Positions 1 through 5,626 of a stretch of 8,062 bases of DNA are shown piece by piece (position 1 is the stretch's first letter; each line of letters begins with the position of its first letter). Below the pieces are notes generated by a model, which saw only the letters and a program-made list of their open reading frames with translations, had not been told where the DNA came from and searched no databases. The DNA comes from CAZIWJ01 sp964542855. GTDB taxonomy: Bacteria > Bacteroidota > Bacteroidia > Cytophagales > Cyclobacteriaceae. A program made the position numbers and the translations under genes. Location: positions 1 through 8,062 of the forward strand of contig CAZIWJ010000165.1 of the NCBI GenBank assembly GCA_964542855.1. Direction: 5' to 3'.

Positions 1-267
1 AACCTGTAGTGGTTATTACTGGAGTTTATGTTGCAGCAATTGTTTAAAGGCATAAAAAGAGCCCGGTCAACATAAAGCAGTTAATTTACCCCGGAAGTTT
101 ACATTAATACTAAATAAATCTCTTTCTTTTCCTGAGATAATAGTTACTACAGTAAACGAAGTGCTATCAGTATTTTCCGGTGTAGTGCCAATCCGTTCAT
201 GATCTTTAACGTAGAGCCAAGAAGGTAATCTAACGACAACAATTAAACCCGGAAAGGTTCTACCCGA

Positions 268-1041
268 TCAGGCCAGGGTAAGTTGTACCGGGCAGTGATC
301 GGAACCCAGGAAATTAGCCAGGGCTTCCGATGACTTCACCTGGTTCATCATATTTTCAGGTACCAGGAAGTAATCGAGCCGCCAGCCCCGGTTTTTTTTG
401 CGAGCCTGGAAGCGATAAGACCAGTAGGTGTATTGCTCGGTTTCCGGGTGCAAGTGGCGAAAAGTATCTACCCAGCCGGTTTTTAAGTATCGCTCAAACC
501 CGTCGATTTCATCCTGGGTGTAGCCAGCTGACTTATTATAATTGGCTTTTGGACGGGCCAGGTCGATAGGCTGGTGGGCCACGTTTAAATCACCACATAA
601 AATAACCGGTTTTTGCTTTTGGAGTTGCTGGAGGAAGTGAAGAAAATCTTGGTCCCAGGTTTTACGGTAATCAAGGCGTTTAAGCTCAGCACCGGCATTA
701 GGTGCGTAAACTGTAGTAAGAAAAAATTTATCGTACTCTAGCGTAATAACCCGGCCTTCCTGGTCGTGTTCTTTTTTCCCAATATCATATTGCTCGGCAA
801 TAGGCTTATGGCGGGTAAGGACTGCCGTACCCGAATAACCCTGTCGTTCATCCGACTGGTTGGCATAAATTGAATAGGTGCCGGAAAGATCATCTAACGT
901 TTTAAATACCTGCCCGGTGGTTGCCTTGGTTTCCTGAAGGCAAATAATGTCAGAGTTAAGTTGCTGGAATAATGATTTGCCGTCTTTTTTCCACAATGCC
1001 CTGATTCCGTTTATATTCCAGGAAGTAATGGTGTTAATCAT
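268..1041 (-). CDS. xth: Exodeoxyribonuclease III (AP endonuclease, ExoIII family)
   Basis: A 257-residue protein of the exonuclease-endonuclease-phosphatase fold, the usual length for ExoIII. This Mg-dependent enzyme nicks DNA 5' of abasic sites and trims 3' ends in base excision repair, in the cytoplasm. Visible family motifs in order are SWNINGIRA (residues 7-15, metal and phosphate contacts), LQETK with the metal-binding Glu37, VYAPNAG (Tyr112 region), GDLNVAH with Asp151 and Asn153, RLDYF with Asp223, and the C-terminal SDHCPV holding the catalytic Asp248-His249 pair. All catalytic positions are present, so it should be active. The ATG start sits directly before the conserved first strand, which fixes the N-terminus. 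It lies 147 nt downstream of the site-2 protease gene, with potential hairpins in between. Family assignment is very secure; the exact xth/exoA naming follows family convention. Confidence 0.96.
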   Translation of the reverse strand: MINTITSWNINGIRALWKKDGKSLFQQLNSDIICLQETKATTGQVFKTLDDLSGTYSIYANQSDERQGYSGTAVLTRHKPIAEQYDIGKKEHDQEGRVITLEYDKFFLTTVYAPNAGAELKRLDYRKTWDQDFLHFLQQLQKQKPVILCGDLNVAHQPIDLARPKANYNKSAGYTQDEIDGFERYLKTGWVDTFRHLHPETEQYTYWSYRFQARKKNRGWRLDYFLVPENMMNQVKSSEALANFLGSDHCPVQLTLA

Positions 1042-1080
1042 AGTTAGCTGTCAGCTTTAGTGATAAAAGCAGCTAAACTA
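1041..1080 (-). promoter_or_regulatory. Potential hairpin in the exonuclease III leader, ending at the start codon
   Basis: The arms TAGTTAGCTG (1041-1050) and CAGCTAAACTA (1070-1080) are complementary apart from one bulged base. In the mRNA the stem would finish at the A of the AUG start codon. An internal alternative pairs GCTTT (1054-1058) with AAAGC (1066-1070). There is no following U-tract, so it is not a classic terminator. It could limit ribosome access, or be chance pairing in AT-rich DNA. Its function is inferred only. Confidence 0.35.
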
Positions 1081-1146
1081 TTAAAGGGTTTATAGTTTTT
1101 CAATTTTACAGCGTCCGGGTAACCTGCCTGCACCGTATAAACTGAT

Positions 1147-1161
1147 TACCCGTGCCGGGTA
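1147..1161. terminator. Short perfect hairpin between protease and exonuclease III genes
   Basis: TACCCG and CGGGTA form a perfect 6-bp stem around a 3-nt loop, starting about 28 nt past the stop codon of the protease gene. Read on the plus strand it is followed by ATTTT, but no plus-strand gene is seen. On the minus strand the U-tract is poor (ATCAGTTTAT). It may end or slow transcription of the protease gene, but it is a weak candidate. Its inner arm can also pair with a downstream copy at 1116-1122. Confidence 0.35.
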
Positions 1162-1188
1162 TTTTAAGCAAAATTGTGGTGAGTATGA

Positions 1189-2283
1189 TCAATAACTCAG
1201 TTCGCTGCGTATGCTCAGGAACCTTTGCAGGTGATCGAGGGAAATGATACCAATAACACGACCATTTTCGGTGACTGGAAAGGTAGACTGCCCATTTTTT
1301 CGTACTTTCCCAACCATATTAACCAGTGGATCAGTGGATTGAAGGGCATCATAGTCTGACTGGGTAATTTCACTGATCCTGATATCTTCTCCCCTTTCTT
1401 TAATTGTTGTTATCACCTCGTTGCGGCGAACAATTCCTTTCGGAGACCCTTCTTCCATCACCAGTAATACGTCGTCGCAGGTTGATATGAATTTATCTTT
1501 TGCTACTTCAATATTGTCTGAAGATTCCACTACTTCAAAATCTTCACTCATTACATCCTTAACCCTGAACCCACTTAACAATTCATCCTGTTGAACCATA
1601 TTATTTTCTCCCCGGGCACCGAAAAACACAAAGATACCTACCAGCGCAAGGATTGGATTATAAAGTAATCCAAAAAAGAAAAATAAAACAGCCATTACCT
1701 GTCCCGTTCTGGAGGCCAGTTGGGTCGCTTTTAAACGGCTCATGCGCATAGCAAGAACGGCACGAAGCATTCTTCCTCCATCCATCGGGAATGCAGGAAT
1801 AAGGTTAAAAATAACCAGTACTACATTTACCAGGAACAGGTTCACGATGAAATTATCGGCGTTAATATTCCACGCTGCATTTTGGGTTTCCTGTTGCGAC
1901 TGCAGGTAGGCTGCGGGGTCACCGATAATGGGATATAGTACAATAGCAATACCCACGTTTACCAGAGGGCCGGCTATAGCAACCAGTAACTCTTCCTTGG
2001 GCTTTTTTGGGATGCTCTCCATGTTTGCCATACCCCCGATGGGCAGCAGCGTGATGGTTTTGGTATTTACTCCGAACCTACGCCCCATTTGAATGTGGCC
2101 CAACTCGTGAAGCACCACGCAAAAGAAAATAGCCAGAACATAGGCAATATTCCATCCAACTGCCTGGGCTCCTCCCCCATTATTCCAGGCTGAAAAAGCA
2201 ACAAATAGTACTAGCAACAGGAAAGTCCAGTGCATTAAAATTTTAACTCCTAAAAGTTTACCAATGGTAAAGGCTCGTCTCAT
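1189..2283 (-). CDS. Site-2 protease family protein (M50) with two CBS domains
   Basis: A 364-residue multi-pass inner-membrane zinc metalloprotease of the S2P/M50 family, CBS-containing subgroup (SpoIVFB/Rip3-like architecture). The zinc motif HELGH is at residues 59-63, inside a hydrophobic helix (about 43-66). The second metal site is in FNLIPAFPMDGGRMLR (159-174), with Asp168 as the third ligand. LLPIGGMANME (79-89) and AIAGPLVN (102-109) are further conserved family stretches. Hydrophobic segments run at about 15-35, 43-66, 102-120, 143-165 and 194-222. The cytoplasmic C-terminus (about 238-360) contains a pair of CBS motifs beginning VKDVMSEDF and ending VTENGRVIGIISLDHL, a module that commonly binds adenine nucleotides and gates activity. 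Such proteases cut membrane-bound substrates, often anti-sigma factors; the substrate here is unknown. No anti-sigma or sigma gene is adjacent. It is probably transcribed on its own, since 175 nt separate it from the preceding gene. Confidence 0.93.
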   Translation of the reverse strand: MRRAFTIGKLLGVKILMHWTFLLLVLFVAFSAWNNGGGAQAVGWNIAYVLAIFFCVVLHELGHIQMGRRFGVNTKTITLLPIGGMANMESIPKKPKEELLVAIAGPLVNVGIAIVLYPIIGDPAAYLQSQQETQNAAWNINADNFIVNLFLVNVVLVIFNLIPAFPMDGGRMLRAVLAMRMSRLKATQLASRTGQVMAVLFFFFGLLYNPILALVGIFVFFGARGENNMVQQDELLSGFRVKDVMSEDFEVVESSDNIEVAKDKFISTCDDVLLVMEEGSPKGIVRRNEVITTIKERGEDIRISEITQSDYDALQSTDPLVNMVGKVRKNGQSTFPVTENGRVIGIISLDHLQRFLSIRSELSY

Positions 2284-2372
2284 GATAAATTTAAATTGTC
2301 AACTATTTATAATTACGACGAAGTGGTGAATACGGTACAACTTTTGTTTTTATAAATAATAATACCCAACGC

Positions 2373-2390
2373 TGTAGAATTTATTCTACA
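2373..2390. promoter_or_regulatory. 18-bp perfect palindrome, operator-like, upstream of the protease gene
   Basis: TGTAGAATTTATTCTACA has two perfect 8-bp arms around a 2-bp centre, about 90 bp upstream of the protease ATG. The tight spacing is typical of a dimeric repressor or activator site rather than an RNA hairpin, since a 2-nt loop is too small without opening the stem. No transcription factor gene of a recognised class is adjacent, so the binding protein is unknown. I could not find a convincing -7/-33 promoter pair between it and the gene. Confidence 0.45.
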
Positions 2391-2400
2391 ATAAGTACAT

Positions 2401-2429
2401 CACCAGGCCCACTTTAAACGAGCTTGGTG
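2401..2429. repeat. Inverted repeat past the flavin reductase gene, possible weak terminator
   Basis: CACCAGGC (2401-2408) and GCTTGGTG (2422-2429) pair over 8 positions, with one G-U wobble on the plus strand and one A-C mismatch on the minus strand; the loop is 13 nt. It lies about 30 nt downstream of the flavin reductase stop, where a terminator would be expected, but there is no U-tract on the minus strand. It may help define the 3' end of that transcript. Confidence 0.3.
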
Positions 2430-2458
2430 GTTAAGATTATTACTGTAGATAAAAAATG

Positions 2459-2959
2459 TTAGTTGCTGGCTTTATCCTGGGTATAGCGGATACCTGTACT
2501 TTGGGTGGTGATCATAGAACCGGGTAATAACTCTTTTTCGTAGACGACTGACCCGAAATAAACTACATGATCACCGGCATCAACCGACTGGAGCACCTTA
2601 CAAACAACTACACCCACTGCATCTTTAATAATCAGCTCATTATCGGCAATCTGGTAAGGTATTCCGTTTATGGTTTCTGCTGTAATTTCCGATTTATGGG
2701 CAAATGGTTCAATAAGTTCACTTTGCATCTCACCCAGCAGATGTAATGAGAAATGACCACTGTATTCAATAGTTTCATTTAAGTCGGTCGACTTTCCGAC
2801 TGCAATCATCATGGTAGCTGGTTTAAAAGCTACCTGGCTTACCCAGTTCATCGTACCGGCAGCAATGTAATCGTGCCGTTGCGATTTCATCTCTTCACCT
2901 GGTTTTAAAGCAGTTGCAATAAAATGTCCGTAAGTAATTTTATCTAATACATTATTCAT
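2459..2959 (-). CDS. Flavin reductase family protein (FMN-binding split barrel)
   Basis: A 166-residue protein with the look of the flavin-reductase-like domain (flavoredoxin/DIM6-NTAB type). The N-terminal LDKITYGHFIATAL (5-18) is followed by the FMN-binding signature region AAGTMNWVSQVAFKPATMMIAVGK (33-56), SGHFSLHLL (67-75), and the late barrel motif DAGDHVVYFGSVV (127-139). Members bind FMN and pass electrons from NAD(P)H or an electron-transfer partner. Several are only electron carriers, so the specific reaction cannot be told from sequence. There is no signal peptide, so it is cytoplasmic. It starts 46 nt after the phosphoesterase gene and may be co-transcribed with it, although the two families have no known shared pathway. 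It is a single domain with no rubredoxin or oxygenase fusion. The assignment is at family level. Confidence 0.85.
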   Translation of the reverse strand: MNNVLDKITYGHFIATALKPGEEMKSQRHDYIAAGTMNWVSQVAFKPATMMIAVGKSTDLNETIEYSGHFSLHLLGEMQSELIEPFAHKSEITAETINGIPYQIADNELIIKDAVGVVVCKVLQSVDAGDHVVYFGSVVYEKELLPGSMITTQSTGIRYTQDKASN

Positions 2960-3005
2960 ACTTAACTGGTAGCAAATTCAATGCCCACGTAAAATAACAG
3001 TTTGG

Positions 3006-3920
3006 TTATCTTGAATTGACCCAGACTATATTCCTGGTATTAAGTTTACTGCCCGAATCGTGCCGGTAAGCAACCAGGTGTCCTCCTTTTGCAACGCTAT
3101 AATCCAGGCAGCAAACATTAGGAGCCTGTAAATTTGGCAGGCCTTTCATCCAGTAGTGACCAAAAAATACAGGTTTATCGGTTGGATCGTACCCGGGAAA
3201 TGCCTCTTTAACCTGTACATCGGGTAAATTATTAACAGGAAACAAACTCAGCTCTTTCAAATTTGCTGATTTGGAAAACATCCACCATTTCACCCCTACC
3301 CTTTTGCGTTCATTTCCATCTTTGTCGGTGAATGAAATACCTGCTGGCAAATCGATTTCTTTTCCTTTGAGTAGCACGTCAACGATTTCAAACTCATCTT
3401 CTCCCCCACTGGCGCTTCGAACAATCATTCGCTGGCTGCTAAAGCGGTTACCACCGTTCATGTGGTTGAAACGGTTAACCAGGTCCTGGTGCCAGGTAGC
3501 ATGCACCGCTCTGAAGAATTCATTTTCGAAATACAGGGGGAGTTGGCTGAACCATTGGATATAATCGTCGTAGTCGTTCATTGCAGTAGCAAACTGAAGC
3601 AGGGTTTCTTCGTGCTGTTTCAGGTTTTTGGGTGTTAGCTGGCGTAAAGGAGAGCCCTTTTCCGGGTGCATGGTATTCACACAAACAGCATTGTACTCAT
3701 GATTGCCCATCAGGGCAATGGCATTTCCGCTTTCAACCATGTTACGAACAATGTCCAACGTTTCGGGAATTTCAGGTCCGCGGTCGATATAATCGCCTAA
3801 AAACAATACTTTTCGTTCGGGGTGCCCGTAACTATTCCCGAATTTTTTGTAGCCCATTAGCTTCAACAAGCTTTTTAACTCAAGGGCATGACCGTGAATA
3901 TCGCCAACTACGTCGTACAT
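3006..3920 (-). CDS. Calcineurin-like metallophosphoesterase (PPP/Ap4A-hydrolase-like)
   Basis: A 304-residue cytoplasmic phosphoesterase. The binuclear-metal motifs appear in the standard order: GDIHGH (6-11), GDYIDRG (42-48), GNHEYN (72-77), the His in VHATW (140), and FGHYW (253-257). The closing CLDYSVAKGGHLVAYR (271-286) resembles the terminal strand pair of bacterial PPP-type phosphatases. This set places it near bacterial serine/threonine phosphatases and the PrpE/ApaH diadenosine tetraphosphatases; which substrate it cleaves cannot be decided. A longer middle segment (about 145-240) with several aromatic residues separates the VHATW and GHYW motifs and probably forms a cap. The ATG lies five residues before the first motif, so the start is firm, and an A8 run sits just upstream in the leader. 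It follows the small membrane protein gene by only 27 nt. Confidence 0.9.
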   Translation of the reverse strand: MYDVVGDIHGHALELKSLLKLMGYKKFGNSYGHPERKVLFLGDYIDRGPEIPETLDIVRNMVESGNAIALMGNHEYNAVCVNTMHPEKGSPLRQLTPKNLKQHEETLLQFATAMNDYDDYIQWFSQLPLYFENEFFRAVHATWHQDLVNRFNHMNGGNRFSSQRMIVRSASGGEDEFEIVDVLLKGKEIDLPAGISFTDKDGNERKRVGVKWWMFSKSANLKELSLFPVNNLPDVQVKEAFPGYDPTDKPVFFGHYWMKGLPNLQAPNVCCLDYSVAKGGHLVAYRHDSGSKLNTRNIVWVNSR

Positions 3921-3947
3921 AAGGTGTTTTTTTTGAGACCGAAGTAT

Positions 3948-4094
3948 TTAATTACCCGTTATTTTTTTGGCAGCATCCACCGCCACGTTTCGCGTACTTT
4001 CTTGTTCGGCTATCAGCAACCAAACCATCATGCTCATCAGAAATACAAAAATGAGCACACCTATTAAATTGCTTGTAAATAATCTTTTTTTCAT
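3948..4094 (-). CDS. Small single-pass membrane protein, 48 residues, unknown function
   Basis: An ATG-to-TAA frame of 48 codons. It begins MKKRLF, followed by a strongly hydrophobic stretch (about residues 10-29, LIGVLIFVFLMSMMVWLLIA), then a short polar tail EQESTRNVAVDAAKKITGN. The layout of positive N-terminus, one transmembrane helix and hydrophilic tail is what a genuine small membrane protein looks like. The positive-inside rule predicts the C-terminus outside the cytoplasm. There is no lipobox cysteine and no clear signal-peptidase I site, so an anchored protein is more likely than a secreted one. It ends 27 nt before the phosphoesterase start and begins about 80 nt after the terminator of the upstream gene, so it probably heads the phosphoesterase transcript. 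I do not recognise the family. Its coding status rests on hydrophobic pattern and spacing rather than homology. Confidence 0.6.
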   Translation of the reverse strand: MKKRLFTSNLIGVLIFVFLMSMMVWLLIAEQESTRNVAVDAAKKITGN

Positions 4095-4172
4095 GTGCTG
4101 TGATGTAAAGGGTATAGGCATTTACCAGAAGAATAAGGTTTAGTGTGTTTGTTTACTGCTAACCTAAACAAG

Positions 4173-4194
4173 AAAAAAAAGACAAGCCGTTGTC
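4173..4194 (-). terminator. Intrinsic terminator after the helical HTH-like gene
   Basis: On the minus strand GACAA-CGGC-TTGTC forms a 5-bp stem with a 4-nt loop, directly followed by eight T residues (the A-run at 4173-4180 on the plus strand). It sits about 40 nt past the stop codon of the gene ending at 4235. The stem is short but the U-tract is strong. It separates that gene from the small membrane protein and phosphoesterase unit. Confidence 0.6.
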
Positions 4195-4234
4195 AAACCT
4201 GTCAATTTCAAAACCGGTAAAAATAAGTTTATCA

Positions 4235-5329
4235 TTAGCTCTCCTGCAGGCGCAGAAAACCGGAGCGATCGAGAATAGTTTTACGCAGGCTGAGTGCCTT
4301 ATCGCTCTCTTCATCTTTAACCATACCCAGGGCCACCCACTGAACCAGGTAATTTTCGTTAGAAAACCCGTAATTAAAATGCAGTACTTCATCGAGCGAG
4401 ATATCTTCCTCCCCGTAAAGGCGGTTCTGAATTACTTTAAGTAAAAAAGGCATGGAATAATCGGTATTTAACCTTAAAGGGGGATAATAATGCTGCAAAA
4501 CCTGTTCTAGTTTTCTCAGCAGTGGCGGGGAATTATAATACAGCAAATATTGTAAAATAAGGGTAGAAAAGAAGGGCGTGTAATCGGGTTGTTTTTTCAG
4601 GTCATTTAACTCCTGCTCCAGTTCTTTTAAAATAACATCCTTGCAGTGCGTAAACCATTCTTCGGAAACCAGCCCCAGCCCGTAAACTCTTGCCCGTATT
4701 AAAGGATGGGCTACTTTCAGCTCTTGCTGGTGCTGTTCTACCCGAAAAAATAATTCGTTAAATCTGACTGTTCTTTTAGACAAATGGTCGCCCCAGCCGA
4801 TTAAGCTATCAACCCAGATCAGTTTTACCGGGTCAGATTCCTCCTGCCGGTAGGCTTCCAGCCAGGAACGATAAGTTTTAAATGCGCCTGTGTTAACAAA
4901 GCGTTCAAAAAAATATTTTCTGGCCCGGTGCGATCGGGCAAAGGAGGGAATGAACGTGGAAGCAAAAACCTGGTTGTTTTGCAGGGCCAACCCCAGGTAG
5001 TAAAAAATATTAGGGTGATCGATATACGTGCTTTTTAACTGGTAAAAGCTAATAATGAATTCGTCATCCTGCCGGGCTACCGCCTCCCTAATAAATTGAT
5101 TGGCCAGTTCGTGAAATTTTAACAACGAAATATCCAGGTCAACCAGTAATTTCAGTACCTGATCTGTGCTGCCGTTAGCTTTCTCCCAAAGGTTAGCACA
5201 CTCTTGCTTTACCTCATCAGGGTTACTCCTTGGATATAGCCAGATATGGGTATCCTCTTTTTTGTAATCAAGGTACAACTGTAAAGTCTCAATCGTGTAG
5301 CGCGAAGGTCTGCTGCTTGTGGCTAACAA
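4235..5329 (-). CDS. Unrecognised helical protein, C-terminal part of an N-terminally extended gene
   Basis: A 364-codon open frame beginning at TTG, the first standard start codon after an in-frame TAG. I do not recognise a named family. It is soluble, with no signal peptide or membrane segment, and rich in Leu, Tyr, Phe, Glu and Lys. It appears to be almost entirely alpha-helical, in the manner of TPR-like helical repeats (for example residues 55-130 and 225-285). The first residues (SRPSRYTIETLQLYLDYKKED) are the second half of a helix-turn-helix-like module whose first half lies upstream in the same frame, so TTG is very unlikely to be the true start. The frame stays open and protein-like back to 5536, and an ATG occurs at 5545 with TAG between. 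The gene is flanked by its own candidate promoter and terminator, so it is monocistronic. It could be functional with a non-standard start, or nonsense-mutated. Coding is certain; the function is unknown. Confidence 0.85.
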   Translation of the reverse strand: MLATSSRPSRYTIETLQLYLDYKKEDTHIWLYPRSNPDEVKQECANLWEKANGSTDQVLKLLVDLDISLLKFHELANQFIREAVARQDDEFIISFYQLKSTYIDHPNIFYYLGLALQNNQVFASTFIPSFARSHRARKYFFERFVNTGAFKTYRSWLEAYRQEESDPVKLIWVDSLIGWGDHLSKRTVRFNELFFRVEQHQQELKVAHPLIRARVYGLGLVSEEWFTHCKDVILKELEQELNDLKKQPDYTPFFSTLILQYLLYYNSPPLLRKLEQVLQHYYPPLRLNTDYSMPFLLKVIQNRLYGEEDISLDEVLHFNYGFSNENYLVQWVALGMVKDEESDKALSLRKTILDRSGFLRLQES

Positions 5330-5545
5330 ACCATACAGGCGCCTGAGTGTAGCTGAAGAAAGTTGCCGACCGGTAACTAACTGAATCTCACTGGCAAGCA
5401 GAGAGCACTCCCTGGCGTGACGGATAGTAGTACCGAATACTTGCTGAACTTCTTCTTTTAACTGGCTAATATAATGCTGTTGTTGAATAATATGCCCGAG
5501 TAGTTTGTATCTTACTGTTAGTTGATTTGTCGAATTCTAAACCAT
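5330..5545 (-). other. Coding-like N-terminal extension of the helical gene, with an amber codon at position 3
   Basis: Reading from the ATG at 5545-5543 gives ATG GTT TAG (stop at 5539-5537), then 69 sense codons that run without interruption into the 364-codon frame. The peptide contains LTVRYKLLGHIIQQQHYI, then KEEVQQVFGTTIRHARECS, then LLASEIQLVTGRQLSSATL and RRLYGL. This matches my recollection of a module widespread in Bacteroidota proteins: a Cys, then LaxxI, TG, (I/L)SxxTLRRLFGL, and PSxxTLdxLaxY. The residue pattern suggests a compact helix-turn-helix-like fold; DNA binding is inferred, not shown. No in-frame ATG, GTG or TTG occurs between the TAG and 5329; only ATT/ATC codons (for example at 5489-5491) could serve as rare starts. 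The simplest reading is a full product of about 436 residues interrupted by one substitution (for example CAG or AAG to TAG), or a sequencing error. Confidence 0.65.
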
Positions 5546-5574
5546 TAATATAATAGTAATTGGTTAATTCCTTA

Positions 5575-5582
5575 CAAAATTA
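5575..5582 (-). promoter_or_regulatory. Candidate Bacteroidota -7 box for the helical gene
   Basis: On the minus strand TAATTTTG matches the Bacteroidota -7 consensus TAnnTTTG exactly. Transcription would start near 5568, leaving a leader of about 23 nt before the ATG at 5545. That spacing supports the upstream ATG as the ancestral start. I see no good TTG-type -33 element at the proper distance, so confidence is moderate. Confidence 0.4.
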
Positions 5583-5626
5583 ACCTAATTTCTACTCACT
5601 GCCCGGTAAGGTACATAACTTGCTTA

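Noticed and set aside
3..47. Plus-strand frame from the left edge encoding a hydrophobic tail (PVVVITGVYVAAIV, then TAA)
   Set aside because: Only 14 codons are visible. It might be the C-terminus of a convergent membrane protein gene, but it is too short to support without sequence to the left.
330..569. 79-codon plus-strand ORF opposite exonuclease III
   Set aside because: Antisense shadow of a gene with intact catalytic motifs.
1101..1108. TAAAATTG as a -7 box for exonuclease III (and CAATTTTG at 1169-1176)
   Set aside because: Each has one mismatch and no TTG -33 element at a proper distance, which is not enough in AT-rich DNA.
2973..2980. TGAATTTG as a -7 box for the flavin reductase gene
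   Set aside because: One mismatch to TAnnTTTG, and it would leave only about an 8-nt leader; co-transcription with the phosphoesterase gene is at least as likely.
3271..3922. Plus-strand ORFs of 96-97 codons opposite the phosphoesterase
   Set aside because: Antisense shadows: the minus-strand frame carries all the phosphoesterase motifs, and the plus-strand peptides show low-complexity or Cys/Pro-rich nonsense.
4159..4444. Two overlapping ORFs (minus 4159-4392, plus 4190-4444) at the end of the helical gene
   Set aside because: Both are out-of-frame shadows of the gene ending at 4235, and both cross its intrinsic terminator region; neither shows a sensible protein pattern.
5537..5539. Stop-codon reassignment (TAG read as sense) as the explanation for the interrupted frame
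   Set aside because: The PorP/SprF gene just upstream ends in TAG (5627-5629) at the natural family C-terminus, so general recoding of TAG is unlikely; local suppression cannot be excluded.
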